DNA from: Mycobacterium sp. ITM-2016-00316 | Lineage (GTDB): Bacteria; Actinomycetota; Actinomycetes; Mycobacteriales; Mycobacteriaceae | DNA length: 64,000 nt | NCBI RefSeq assembly: GCF_002968335.2 | Contig: NZ_CP134398.1 | Coordinates: forward strand, 1,860,001 to 1,924,000 | Direction: 5' to 3' | Shown: positions 24,248 to 32,743 of the stretch, piece by piece | How the letters are laid out: each line of letters starts with the position of its first letter | Numbering within the stretch: the first letter of the stretch is position 1 | The notes under the pieces: model-generated | What the model saw: only the letters and a program-made list of their open reading frames with translations | Database searches by the model: none | What the model was told of the DNA's origin: nothing | Program-made: the position numbers and the translations under genes

Positions 24248-25786
24248 CTACAGCACATCCTTGATGGCGTTCTTGAGCGCCTCGGCCTCGGTGCCGAACA
24301 CCGCCTGCACGTTGCTGCCGACCTCGATCACCCCGGCTGCACCCAGACTCTTCAGCCGGGCCTGATCGACCTTGGCCGGGTCGGCGACCTCCATCCGCAG
24401 CCGGGTGATGCAGGCGTCGACATTGACCAGGTTCTCCCGGCCGCCGAACGCCGCGATGACCTGCTCGGCCTTGGTATCGGCGCGCGCCGGTGCCGCGACG
24501 GTGGCGACCGTGGTGGTGGACTCGCCGGCGTCGCCGAGGTTGGCGGCCTGCTCGGCCTCGAATTCCGCCTCGGGTTCGCGGCCCGGGGTACGCATGTTCC
24601 ATCGGGTGATCGCGAACCGGAACAGCAGGTAGTAGATGACGAAGAACGCCACGCCCATCCCGATCAGCAGCGGGATGTTCTTGGCCGCCGGTGCGGTGCC
24701 GTACAGCAGCAGATCGATCAGGCCCGCGGAGAACGAGAAGCCCAGATGGATGTCGAGCATGTAGGCGATCGCCAGCGACAGACCGGTCAGCACCGCGTGG
24801 ATGACGTACAGCGGGAACGCCACGAACATGAAGGCGAACTCCAGCGGCTCGGTCACGCCGGTGAGGAACGCCGTCAACCCCGCCGCGGACAGGATGCCGA
24901 CCGCGACCTTGCGTTGCTTCTTGTTGGCCACATGGATCATCGCCAGTGCCGCGGCGGGCAGACCGAACATCAGGATCGGATAGAACCCGGCGGTCAGGTG
25001 CCCGCCGGTGGGGTCGCCCGCGGCGAACCGGGTCAGCTCGCCGGTGACCACACCCTCGGGGGTGTCGTAGTCGCCGTAGAGGAACCAGATGTAGGAGTTC
25101 GGGATGTGGTGCAGGCCCACCGGTATGAGCATGCGGTTGGCGAACCCGTAGACGAACGCACCCAGCGCGCCGGCGCCGCCGATGAACTGGCCCAGCCCGG
25201 TCAGCCCGGCGTCGAAGATCGGATAGAAGTAGCTCATCGCAAACGAGACGAACAGGCTGGTCAGCGAGACCACGATCGGGACGAACCGGCGGCCGCCGAA
25301 AAAGCCGAGATAGGACGGCAGTTCGATGGTGTGGTACTTGTCGAACAGCCACGCGGTCAGCAGGCCGATCACGATGCCACCGAACACGCTGTAGTTGATC
25401 TGCGCCTGTTCGCCGGCCTTGTCGAGCACCCCGTCGAGCACGAACGGCGACATGGTCTCGAAGACCTTGTCCATCACCAGGTAGCCGACCACGGCGGCCA
25501 GCGCAGTGGAGCCGTCGGCCTTCTTCGCGAACCCGATCGCCACACCGACGGCGAACAGCAGCGCGAGGTTGTCGAACAGCGCGCCGCCGGCGGCGCTCAT
25601 GGCCTGGAAGAACGGCCCGATGACGGGTGCTTCGATGCGGCCCAGCAGGTCGGGCTGGCCCAGCCGCAGCAGGATGCCCGCCGCAGGCAACACCGCGATC
25701 GGCAGCATGAGGCTCTTGCCGAGCCGCTGCAATTGCGCGAATCCCGGAATACTGCGACTGCTTTGACGTTTCGTCGACCCACCCAT
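24248..25786 (-). CDS. nagE: PTS N-acetylglucosamine permease, EIIC-EIIB fusion
   Basis: The 512-residue protein has a ten-helix EIIC domain (about 20-395) with LMLPIAVLPAAGILLRLG near the start. A linker follows, then an EIIB domain whose phosphorylated Cys is at about 459 in DACITRLRME. The adjacent EIIA, nagB and nagA genes identify the sugar as N-acetylglucosamine rather than glucose. It imports and phosphorylates the sugar. Unlike E. coli NagE it lacks a fused EIIA domain; that is supplied by the divergent gene. The gap between the two starts is 67 bases. Confidence 0.9.
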   Translation of the reverse strand: MGGSTKRQSSRSIPGFAQLQRLGKSLMLPIAVLPAAGILLRLGQPDLLGRIEAPVIGPFFQAMSAAGGALFDNLALLFAVGVAIGFAKKADGSTALAAVVGYLVMDKVFETMSPFVLDGVLDKAGEQAQINYSVFGGIVIGLLTAWLFDKYHTIELPSYLGFFGGRRFVPIVVSLTSLFVSFAMSYFYPIFDAGLTGLGQFIGGAGALGAFVYGFANRMLIPVGLHHIPNSYIWFLYGDYDTPEGVVTGELTRFAAGDPTGGHLTAGFYPILMFGLPAAALAMIHVANKKQRKVAVGILSAAGLTAFLTGVTEPLEFAFMFVAFPLYVIHAVLTGLSLAIAYMLDIHLGFSFSAGLIDLLLYGTAPAAKNIPLLIGMGVAFFVIYYLLFRFAITRWNMRTPGREPEAEFEAEQAANLGDAGESTTTVATVAAPARADTKAEQVIAAFGGRENLVNVDACITRLRMEVADPAKVDQARLKSLGAAGVIEVGSNVQAVFGTEAEALKNAIKDVL

Positions 25787-25853
25787 GCGGGGAGCTTAAA
25801 CGAGAAGCGGCGAAGCCAAGACCATGTTGGGCGACGCTCGTAGTGTTGGGACC

Positions 25854-26315
25854 ATGACGACGACAGTGATCGCCCCGGTGGCCGGGCGCGCGGTGGCCCT
25901 CGGCGATGTACCCGACCCGGTGTTCGCCCAGGGCATGGTGGGTTACGGCGCCGCGATCGACCCGCCGCGCGAGGTCATCACCGCGGTCGCGCCGGTCGGC
26001 GGCCGGCTGCTCAAGCTGATGCCGCACGCCTTTGTCGTGCTGACCGCCGACAACGTGGGCGTGCTGGTGCATCTGGGTCTGGACACCGTCGCACTCGACG
26101 GGGAGGGTTTCACCACTCACCTGCAGCAGGGTGAGCAGGTCCGCGCCGGGCAGCCGGTGATCACCTTCGACGTCCCGGCGATCGTCGCCAAGGGACTCGA
26201 CCCGATCGTGCCCGTCGTGGTGATGGACGAGCGCGAAGCCGCCAACATCTCGGTGACCGCCGCGCTCGACGCCGCGATCGCGTCCGGCGACGAGCTGTTC
26301 GTGTCGAACCGCTGA
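25854..26315 (+). CDS. PTS EIIA (glucose/GlcNAc type)
   Basis: The 153-residue protein has the EIIA-glucose fold, with the phosphorylated His at residue 73 (VLVHLGLDTV) and the assisting His at 58 (PHAFVVLT). The N-terminal APVAGRAVALGDVPDPVFAQ is typical. It takes phosphate from HPr and passes it to the NagE EIIB Cys. The start at ATG 25854 was chosen over an in-frame ATG at 25824, which lies in the promoter gap. It overlaps nagB by one base (TGATG). Confidence 0.9.
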   Translation: MTTTVIAPVAGRAVALGDVPDPVFAQGMVGYGAAIDPPREVITAVAPVGGRLLKLMPHAFVVLTADNVGVLVHLGLDTVALDGEGFTTHLQQGEQVRAGQPVITFDVPAIVAKGLDPIVPVVVMDEREAANISVTAALDAAIASGDELFVSNR

Positions 26316-27100
26316 TGGAGGTCATCATCGTCGGCGGTCCGCCCGAGATCGGCACCCTGGCCGCCGACGCAATCAGCGCGCTGCTGCACCGCAAGCCCGA
26401 CGCCGTCCTCGGGTTGGCCACCGGATCCTCCCCGCTGGCGATCTACGACGAACTCGTGACCCGTTGTGCGGCAGGGCAGATCTCCTTCAGACAGGTCCGC
26501 GGCTTCACCCTCGACGAGTACGTCGGCCTACCCGCAGAACACCCCGAGCGCTACCGCAACGTCATCGACAACGTGTTCGTGTCCCGGGTGGATTTCGCGC
26601 CCGGCGCGGTGCAGGGCCCCGACGGGCTGGCCGCCGACATCCCGGCCGCCTGCACCGCCTACGAGGAAGCCATCCGCGCGGCCGGCGGCATCGACCTGCA
26701 GATCCTCGGCATCGGCACCGACGGTCACATCGGCTTCAACGAACCCGGGTCGTCGCTGGCCTCGCGCACCCGCATCAAAACCCTGACCGCACAGACCCGT
26801 TCGGACAACGCCCGATTCTTCGACGACGATATCGACGCGGTGCCCACCCACTGCCTGACCCAGGGGCTGGCCACCATCCTCGATGCCCGCCACGTCGTGC
26901 TGGTGGCCACCGGCCGGCAGAAGGCCGAGGCCGTGCACCACCTCGTCGAGGGCGCGGTGAGCGCGATGTGGCCGGGATCGGTGCTGCAGCATCACCCGCA
27001 TGTGACGGTGTTGCTCGACGATGCCGCCGCGCGCCGGCTGCAGCTGGCCGACTACTACCGCGAGACGCACCGCTCCAAACCCGACTGGCAGGGCATCTGA
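26315..27100 (+). CDS. nagB: Glucosamine-6-phosphate deaminase
   Basis: The 261-residue protein shows all NagB motifs: LGLATGSSP, FTLDEYVGL, GIGTDGHIGFNEPG and VLVATGRQKAEAVHHLVEG. It converts glucosamine-6-phosphate to fructose-6-phosphate and ammonia. The length is normal. It lies between EIIA (TGATG overlap) and nagA (adjacent), so the order follows the pathway from uptake to glycolysis. Confidence 0.95.
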   Translation: MEVIIVGGPPEIGTLAADAISALLHRKPDAVLGLATGSSPLAIYDELVTRCAAGQISFRQVRGFTLDEYVGLPAEHPERYRNVIDNVFVSRVDFAPGAVQGPDGLAADIPAACTAYEEAIRAAGGIDLQILGIGTDGHIGFNEPGSSLASRTRIKTLTAQTRSDNARFFDDDIDAVPTHCLTQGLATILDARHVVLVATGRQKAEAVHHLVEGAVSAMWPGSVLQHHPHVTVLLDDAAARRLQLADYYRETHRSKPDWQGI

Positions 27101-28225
27101 GTGTTGCTGGCCGCTGACACCCTGCTGACGGGCGCGGACCTGTTGCGGCCCGGCTGGATTGACGTGGCCGAGGGGACGATCCGCGCCGTCGGTGCCGGGG
27201 CGCCACCGGGTCCCGCGGACCATCAGCTCGCCGTCGTGGTGCCCGGGTTCGTCGACACCCACCTGCACGGCGGCGGCGGCGCGAACTTTTCCGCCGCCTC
27301 GGCACAGGAGACCGCCACCGCGGCCGCGCTGCACCGCAGGCACGGCACCACCACGCTGATCGCCTCGCTGGTGACCGCCGCTCCCGACGAATTACTGCGG
27401 CAGGTAAGCAGTTTGGCCCCCGATGTCCGGGCCGGTGTGCTGGCCGGCATCCATCTGGAAGGCCCGTGGCTCTCTGTGCACCGCTGCGGGGCGCACCAGC
27501 CCGCGCTCATGCGTGACCCCAACCCGGCCGAGATCGACCGGGTGCTGGCCGCCGCCGACGGTGCCATCGCGATGGTGACGCTGGCCCCCGAACGCGACGG
27601 TGCGCCGGCGGCCATCGCACAACTCACCGCGGCCGGGGTGGTGGCCGCGGTCGGTCACACCGAGGCCGGCTACGCGCAGACCCGCTCGGCCATCGACGCC
27701 GGCGCCACCGTCGGCACCCACCTGTTCAACGCGATGCGTCCGATCGACCGGCGCGAACCCGGCCCGGTTGTCGCGCTGCTGGAGGACGCCCGGGTGACCG
27801 TCGAGCTGATCACCGACGGTGTGCACATCGACCCGGCCATCTACCGGTTCGTCACCCGAAGCGTTGGCGCTCAGCGGGTCTCGCTGATCACCGACGCCAT
27901 GGCGGCCACCGGGATGTCCGACGGCCGCTACGAACTGGGCCCGCTCGGGGTGGATGTGGTCGACGGGGTGGCCCGGGTCGCCGGCACCGACACCATCGCC
28001 GGCAGCACCGCCACCATGGACCGGGTGTTCCGATTCGCCGTGGCGCACAGCGGGTTGGCGCGCGATGAGGCGCTGCTGCAGGCCGTCGCCCAGTCCTCGA
28101 TCAACCCGGCCCGCGCCCTCGGGCTCCCGGCGAACACGCTGACGGCCGGCGCCACCGCCGATCTGGTGGCGCTGGACCGCGATCTCGCCGTCACCGGTGT
28201 GCTGCACCGCGGGGCGTGGGTATAG
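27101..28225 (+). CDS. nagA: N-acetylglucosamine-6-phosphate deacetylase
   Basis: The 374-residue protein has the metal site DTHLHGGGG, the ligand-carrying blocks LEGPWL, VGHTEAGYAQ and LFNAMRP, and the catalytic Asp in LITDAMAATGM. It removes acetate from N-acetylglucosamine-6-phosphate, feeding NagB. The GTG start directly follows the nagB stop without spacing, so translation is coupled. NagA also serves recycled cell-wall amino sugars. Confidence 0.94.
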   Translation: MLLAADTLLTGADLLRPGWIDVAEGTIRAVGAGAPPGPADHQLAVVVPGFVDTHLHGGGGANFSAASAQETATAAALHRRHGTTTLIASLVTAAPDELLRQVSSLAPDVRAGVLAGIHLEGPWLSVHRCGAHQPALMRDPNPAEIDRVLAAADGAIAMVTLAPERDGAPAAIAQLTAAGVVAAVGHTEAGYAQTRSAIDAGATVGTHLFNAMRPIDRREPGPVVALLEDARVTVELITDGVHIDPAIYRFVTRSVGAQRVSLITDAMAATGMSDGRYELGPLGVDVVDGVARVAGTDTIAGSTATMDRVFRFAVAHSGLARDEALLQAVAQSSINPARALGLPANTLTAGATADLVALDRDLAVTGVLHRGAWV

Positions 28226-28232
28226 CGCGGAC

Positions 28233-28469
28233 TCACAGCGCCGGGCAGGTACCCCCGAGCGCGCAGGGCAACACGGCATCCATCCAGCCGTGGTTGTTCT
28301 GCATCGTGGCCAGCAGCCACGCCCCGAGCGCGACGACCGAGAACGCGCCGGCGGCGCCCAACGCGACCACCAACACCAGCAGCGCGATACCGGCCGCCGA
28401 ACCGCTCGCCATCAGCCGCACGGCACGCACCACCACGTCGATGATCCGTACCATGAACATCAGCACCAT
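28233..28469 (-). CDS. Small single-helix membrane protein
   Basis: The 78-residue protein has one long hydrophobic region (around 20-55, SAAGIALLVLVVALGAAGAFSVVALGAWLLATMQ) and a short tail with two Cys (PCALGGTCPAL). This could be a membrane-anchored small protein with an outside disulfide. Codon bias is normal for the genome. The start is uncertain, as three ATG codons lie within 16 bases. It is convergent with nagA (7 bases apart). No family is recognised. Confidence 0.5.
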   Translation of the reverse strand: MVLMFMVRIIDVVVRAVRLMASGSAAGIALLVLVVALGAAGAFSVVALGAWLLATMQNNHGWMDAVLPCALGGTCPAL

Positions 28470-28574
28470 GGGGTCACTGTATTCGCGGGCGCCGGGAAAT
28501 CAAGATGCCGCTGAGCAATGGCACGTTCGGGGCGCCGGTCAACGGTCTGGGACCGTTTGGAGCATGATGGGCAC

Positions 28575-28970
28575 ATGCCCGACGAACCCGAACTCAATGT
28601 GCTGGGCGGACCGCTGGAGCCGTGCGGCACCGACCCGGTGACCGGCTTCTACCGCGACGGCTGCTGCTCGACGGGCCCCGAAGACGCGGGCCTGCACACC
28701 ATCTGCGCGGTCGTGACGGCCGAATTCCTGGAACATCAGCGCTCGATCGGCAACGACCTGAGCACGCCGATGCCCCAGTACCGGTTTCCCGGACTGACAC
28801 CGGGGGATCGCTGGTGTGTCACCGCGGTGAACTGGCTGCGCGCCTATCAGGACGGCTGCGCCGCCCCGGTGGTGATGGCGTCCACCCACGAGAACACCCT
28901 GCAGGTCGTCCCGCTGGAGGCGCTCGCCGAGCACGCCGTCGACGTTCCCGACGATGCCAGCGATCTCTAG
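28575..28970 (+). CDS. DUF2237 family protein
   Basis: The 131-residue protein begins LNVLGGPLEPCGTDPVTGFYRDGCC and goes on with ICAVVTAEFLEHQRSIGNDL and GDRWCVTAVNWLRAYQDG. This is the full DUF2237 signature, including its conserved Cys pair. The family is small, soluble and of unknown function. The start at ATG 28575 fits the conserved N-terminus. Its end overlaps the end of the patatin gene by four bases. Confidence 0.88.
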   Translation: MPDEPELNVLGGPLEPCGTDPVTGFYRDGCCSTGPEDAGLHTICAVVTAEFLEHQRSIGNDLSTPMPQYRFPGLTPGDRWCVTAVNWLRAYQDGCAAPVVMASTHENTLQVVPLEALAEHAVDVPDDASDL

Positions 28971-30610
28971 GTGATGTAGCGGTTGCGCCAGCGCTCGAAT
29001 CGGTTGCGCGGCCGCCCAACCCCGGAGAGCACCTCGCTCATCGGTGCGGCCGCCGACGCCTTGACGCGTCTGGGTGGTCCGGCCGGGGTCGCCTCCTCCC
29101 ACCAGATCGGTTGCAGCAGAGCCGAGGTGATCGGAATGGCCCGCTCGACGCGTTTGTGCCCCCAGGCGCAGGCCCGGTCGATCGAACCCCGCGACGGCGC
29201 CAGGTTCACCGGCGACAGGGTGGGTGAGAACCGGACGATGTGGTCGGAGTAGGGCAGGTTGCGCACCATCTGCAGCTGGATGGCCTGCGCGATCGGCGCC
29301 AGCCACAGATGCCGCGGATCCCACTGCGGGTGGAAACAGTCGAAGGCCAGATAGCAGGCGTTGCGGGTGCCCAGGCGGCCATCCCGGATCCGCTTCCACG
29401 CCAGCTCCACCGGCACATTGCTGGCCGTGCCGCCGTCGACGATCGCCGCGACATCGTGGGTCGCCAGCACCGCGTCCAGGATCGGGACCATCCGTGGGTC
29501 CCGGGTCTCATGGTGCAGCACGCCGGGAATGGCCGACGAGAATGATGCGGCGTCAACGACATTGACGTCGCGGGTCAGATCGTCACCGCCGATGACGATC
29601 GCCTTGACCACCCGCGAATCGATGAAGGCCGCGGCCTGCCACAGCCGGGCCGCCACCTCGGGCCCCATACCGATGGGCAGGAAGGGCAGGGTGCGCAGCT
29701 TGAGCACGGCGAGTTCCTGATGGCGGAACTTGGCGGGCAGCGCGGCGAACGATTGCCTGCGCACCCCGGCGATCACCGCGTCGAACGGGATGCCCAGATC
29801 CGACATCCGCAGCTGCTCACCGTCGGGGCGGGTGAACAGCGCGTGCGCGAACTGGTCGAAGCGCAGGGAGAACACCCCGGTCAGCCCATGCCTGCGGCGC
29901 AGCTGTTCGGGCCCCAGAATCGACCGGTAGGACACCGTCTTGGCCCACGCCACATACTCCTGGATCGGCACCGGCAACGACCGCGCCATCACCGAACCGA
30001 TCACCGACCCGATGGACGAGCCGATCATGTAATCGGGCACCTGCCCGGCCTCCAGCAGCCGCTGCATCCCGCCGATGTAGACGAAGCCCGCGCCACCGCC
30101 GCCGCCGAGTACGGTCACCAACTTCTTGTTGCCGACCTCCGCGTCCAGTTCGCGCAGTGAGAAATCACTGCCGTGGCGGTCGGCCAGCGAACGCCGCTGC
30201 GTGTCCTGGTCCGCGGCGAGCACAGTCAGCACCTCGCGCGCCGCGGTCAGCGCGCTCACCCCGTGTTTCTGCTCACGCAACGGTGCGTGCAGGGCGTCGA
30301 CCACCCGGGACTGCCAGCCCCTCAGCTCCGAACCGACCGCCACGTCGCCGCGCCCACGCGTCCCGCCGGGGCCGGCCGCACCCGGTTCGAAGTCGGCCAG
30401 CTTGGCGAAGTTGAGCAGGTAGCGCAGCTTGCGGACCTGCTCGGCGTTCAGCACGTCCGGGTGGGCCAGGTTCAGCCGGACCAGCCGGTTCTCCATCTTC
30501 TGCAGCGCCAGCGCCGGTTCACCGGAGGGCAGGTCCGCCCCGAGTGCCTCGGCGTTCTCCTGCTCTTCGGCGGAGTCGGCCGGCTCGGCGTCGGCGAACG
30601 GGGTCTGCAC
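28967..30610 (-). CDS. Patatin-like phospholipase (NTE type)
   Basis: The 547-residue protein has a long N-terminal helical region (1-160). The patatin domain follows, with the oxyanion glycine loop GGGGGAG at about 169-175, the nucleophile motif GSSIG (Ser199) and the catalytic Asp in VDGGTASN. It should be a serine lipase/esterase acting on membrane lipids. The GTG at 30610 was chosen; the frame runs further upstream but into the next small gene. No signal peptide is seen, so it is cytoplasmic or peripheral. Confidence 0.85.
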   Translation of the reverse strand: MQTPFADAEPADSAEEQENAEALGADLPSGEPALALQKMENRLVRLNLAHPDVLNAEQVRKLRYLLNFAKLADFEPGAAGPGGTRGRGDVAVGSELRGWQSRVVDALHAPLREQKHGVSALTAAREVLTVLAADQDTQRRSLADRHGSDFSLRELDAEVGNKKLVTVLGGGGGAGFVYIGGMQRLLEAGQVPDYMIGSSIGSVIGSVMARSLPVPIQEYVAWAKTVSYRSILGPEQLRRRHGLTGVFSLRFDQFAHALFTRPDGEQLRMSDLGIPFDAVIAGVRRQSFAALPAKFRHQELAVLKLRTLPFLPIGMGPEVAARLWQAAAFIDSRVVKAIVIGGDDLTRDVNVVDAASFSSAIPGVLHHETRDPRMVPILDAVLATHDVAAIVDGGTASNVPVELAWKRIRDGRLGTRNACYLAFDCFHPQWDPRHLWLAPIAQAIQLQMVRNLPYSDHIVRFSPTLSPVNLAPSRGSIDRACAWGHKRVERAIPITSALLQPIWWEEATPAGPPRRVKASAAAPMSEVLSGVGRPRNRFERWRNRYIT

Positions 30611-30635
30611 AGTCAGACACTCTAAGTGTCGAGGC

Positions 30636-30830
30636 TCAGTCCTCGGAGCGATCCCGACCACCGACGAAGGCCAGCAGCGCCGGGTCATCGGAGACGAGCC
30701 GCTCGACTTCCTCCCCGCCGTCGCACCGCAGCAGCGCGATGGTGAGCCGATCCGCGGTCCGGGACACCACCTGCCAGTGCGCGCCGGAGTCTTCCCAGCG
30801 GCGGAGTTCTTCGACCGGGTCGCGCGTCAT
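30636..30830 (-). CDS. Small conserved mycobacterial protein
   Basis: The 64-residue protein starts MTRDPVEELRRWEDSGAHW and continues VVSRTADRLTIALLRCDGGEEVERLVSDD. It is a compact alpha/beta small protein seen widely in mycobacteria, without assigned function. The ATG at 30830 gives this conserved start; an in-frame ATG at 30884 is less likely because the sequence before has no family look. It lies upstream of the patatin gene in the same direction, 25 bases before it, so they may share a transcript. Confidence 0.6.
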   Translation of the reverse strand: MTRDPVEELRRWEDSGAHWQVVSRTADRLTIALLRCDGGEEVERLVSDDPALLAFVGGRDRSED

Positions 30831-30920
30831 GTACCTACTATGGCAATGCGGAGCTGGTCGGGGAAGCATGCCGGTGTAGAGCACTCCAACTTCGGGCGGT
30901 TAGGTAGGGTCGCATATCAA

Positions 30921-31550
30921 ATGATCGACATTGACGAGGCACTGCCGATTCTTCCGCGCGAGCTCACCGACATCCCGGACGCGGTGCGCCGGGTCGGCCC
31001 GCCGCAGATACCCCATATCGCCGCGCCGTACGCTGCGCGGCCGGTCGACCCGGACACCGATGCCGAGCTGATCTCGGAGTGGATGAACCTTCCGCATCTC
31101 GCGGAGGCCTGGGAGTACGCCTGGCCGCCGGAGCGCTGGCGGCTCTACCTCAAGGCCCAGCTGGCCGGGTCGTTCTCCCGGCCGTTCCTCACCAGTCGCA
31201 AGGGTGAGGACATCGGCTACGTCGAGCTGTACCGGGCCGCAAAGGATTCCATCGCCACCCGCTATGACGCCGACCCGCATGATCTCGGCATGCACGCCGC
31301 GATCGCGGACACCAAACTGGTGAACCGGGGGATCGCGCCGCTGATGCTGCCGCGGCTGATGAAGGACATGTTCGCCCTGGAACCCGAGTGCCGGCGCATC
31401 ATGTTCGATCCCGACCACCGCAACATCGGTGCGCGCCGGCTCGTCGAGTACGTGGGCGCCACCTTCCTCGGCGAGCACCAGATGGCCAATCGCACGATGG
31501 CGCTCTACGTCTTTCCGCGCACTCCCGAGGACATCCCCGCGCACAAGTAA
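30921..31550 (+). CDS. mbtK: Mycobactin lysine N-epsilon-acyltransferase
   Basis: The 209-residue GNAT-fold protein matches Rv1347c. Shared blocks include LISEWMNLPHLAEAWEYAWP, YVELYRAAKDSI, DPHDLGMHAAIADTK, RIMFDPDHRNIGARRL and FLGEHQMANRTMALY. The active-site His (MHAAIAD) and Asp (FDPDHRN) known for this enzyme are present. It transfers the long acyl chain from MbtL-bound fatty acid to the lysine of mycobactin. The gene is convergent with mbtN, the same arrangement as Rv1346/Rv1347c. Upstream is a partial IdeR-like half (TTAGGTAGGG at 30899-30908), which is not convincing. Confidence 0.92.
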   Translation: MIDIDEALPILPRELTDIPDAVRRVGPPQIPHIAAPYAARPVDPDTDAELISEWMNLPHLAEAWEYAWPPERWRLYLKAQLAGSFSRPFLTSRKGEDIGYVELYRAAKDSIATRYDADPHDLGMHAAIADTKLVNRGIAPLMLPRLMKDMFALEPECRRIMFDPDHRNIGARRLVEYVGATFLGEHQMANRTMALYVFPRTPEDIPAHK

Positions 31551-31561
31551 CGCCGCCGGCG

Positions 31562-32743
31562 CTACGAAGCGGTGCCCATCATCGCTTCGTAGCCGTCGTG
31601 ATCCGGCTTCATCGCGGCCGCGACCAGCTCCCACAGCACCTCGTCGGTGCCGCCGCCCACGCGCGCCAGCTTCATATCGCGCCACCACTGGCCCAGTGGT
31701 GTCTCATCGACCAGATAGCCTGTGCCGCCGAAGATGTGCATGCATTCGGAGACCACTTCCTCACCCAGTCGCGCCGCGCACACCTTCATGGCGGCCGCGG
31801 TGCGCAGGTCGAGTTTCCCCCCTGCGGCGATCCCGGTGAGCGCGTGGCGCAGCATGTCCACCCGTGCCTGCAGGTCGGCCATCCGCATCCGCAGCGCCTG
31901 ATGCTCGTACAGCGTGTGCCCGAACTGGCTGCGGGTCATCATGCGGGCCAACGTGATTCCCAGCACCCGCTGGCAACTGCCGGCGATCTGGCCGGCGACC
32001 GACATCCGCTCGTGGGCCAGCCCCCAGGAGATGGCGGCCAGGCCGATACCCGCCCTGGCCACCAGCGCATCGGCGGGCACCCAGGTATCGATGTGCACCG
32101 CCGCAGTGTCCAGCGGTCCGGCGCCGACCTTGTTGTAGGGCTGCTGCACCCGCACGCCCGCATCATGCAGCGGGATGGCGATGACGACGACGTTGCCGTG
32201 CCTGCTGTCCGGATTGTTGTCGACATTGCGGGCCACCGCCATCACGTAATCGGCGATAGGGGAGAGCGAGACGAACTTCTTGATGCCCTTGACCTCGAAC
32301 CCGTCGCGCACCGAGCGCACCTTGGTCTCGACGATCTGCAGGTCCGATCCGCCGGACTCCTCCGAGGCGCCGACGCACAACACGACCTCGCCGCGGATGG
32401 CCTTCTCGGTGATGTCGCGCAGATGCTCGGAGCGGCCGAACCGGCGCAGCAGCGCGATGGCCGAGTCGTGCAGGCTGACCCCGACGGCGATACCGGCCGA
32501 TCCCAGCTTGCCCAGTTCCAGCGCCAGCGCGATCACCTTGGCCACGTCGGGCTGCTGCGAATCACCCCACTTGGCGGCGAAAACCCCTTCGGCGCCTAGG
32601 TATTCGATGAGCTCGCGGGGGAACTTCCCGGTGCGCTCGGCTGCGGCGGTCCAGGCCCGGACCTGGTCGTCGAAGACCCGGTCCAGCAGCTCCTGGAACT
32701 CCGCCAGCGATGTCGGTTCGGCGGTGTCGATGGTGGCGGTCAC
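31562..32743 (-). CDS. mbtN: Mycobactin acyl chain dehydrogenase (FadE14 type)
   Basis: The 393-residue protein is an acyl-CoA dehydrogenase fold enzyme: [14 protein letters not shown] for substrate and FAD binding, [20 protein letters not shown], and the C-terminal [33 protein letters not shown]. Family knowledge assigns MbtN to creating the cis double bond in the mycobactin acyl tail while it is carried by MbtL. The GTG start at 32743 overlaps the mbtM stop (GTGA). It is the last gene of the mbtLMN operon. Confidence 0.9.
   Translation of the reverse strand: MTATIDTAEPTSLAEFQELLDRVFDDQVRAWTAAAERTGKFPRELIEYLGAEGVFAAKWGDSQQPDVAKVIALALELGKLGSAGIAVGVSLHDSAIALLRRFGRSEHLRDITEKAIRGEVVLCVGASEESGGSDLQIVETKVRSVRDGFEVKGIKKFVSLSPIADYVMAVARNVDNNPDSRHGNVVVIAIPLHDAGVRVQQPYNKVGAGPLDTAAVHIDTWVPADALVARAGIGLAAISWGLAHERMSVAGQIAGSCQRVLGITLARMMTRSQFGHTLYEHQALRMRMADLQARVDMLRHALTGIAAGGKLDLRTAAAMKVCAARLGEEVVSECMHIFGGTGYLVDETPLGQWWRDMKLARVGGGTDEVLWELVAAAMKPDHDGYEAMMGTAS

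Noticed and set aside
25820..25825. DasR/NagR operator between nagE and EIIA
   Set aside because: One half-site (AGACCA on the plus strand) is present but the complementary half is not, so it is not listed as a feature.
24075..26120. A 681-residue minus-strand frame across nagE
   Set aside because: It is the neighbouring frame of nagE and reads as Arg/Gly-rich nonsense, ignoring the clear EIIC/EIIB protein in the correct frame.
30899..30917. IdeR box before mbtK
   Set aside because: Only the first half (TTAGGT) fits; the second half of the palindrome does not match. It is left as a doubtful half-site.
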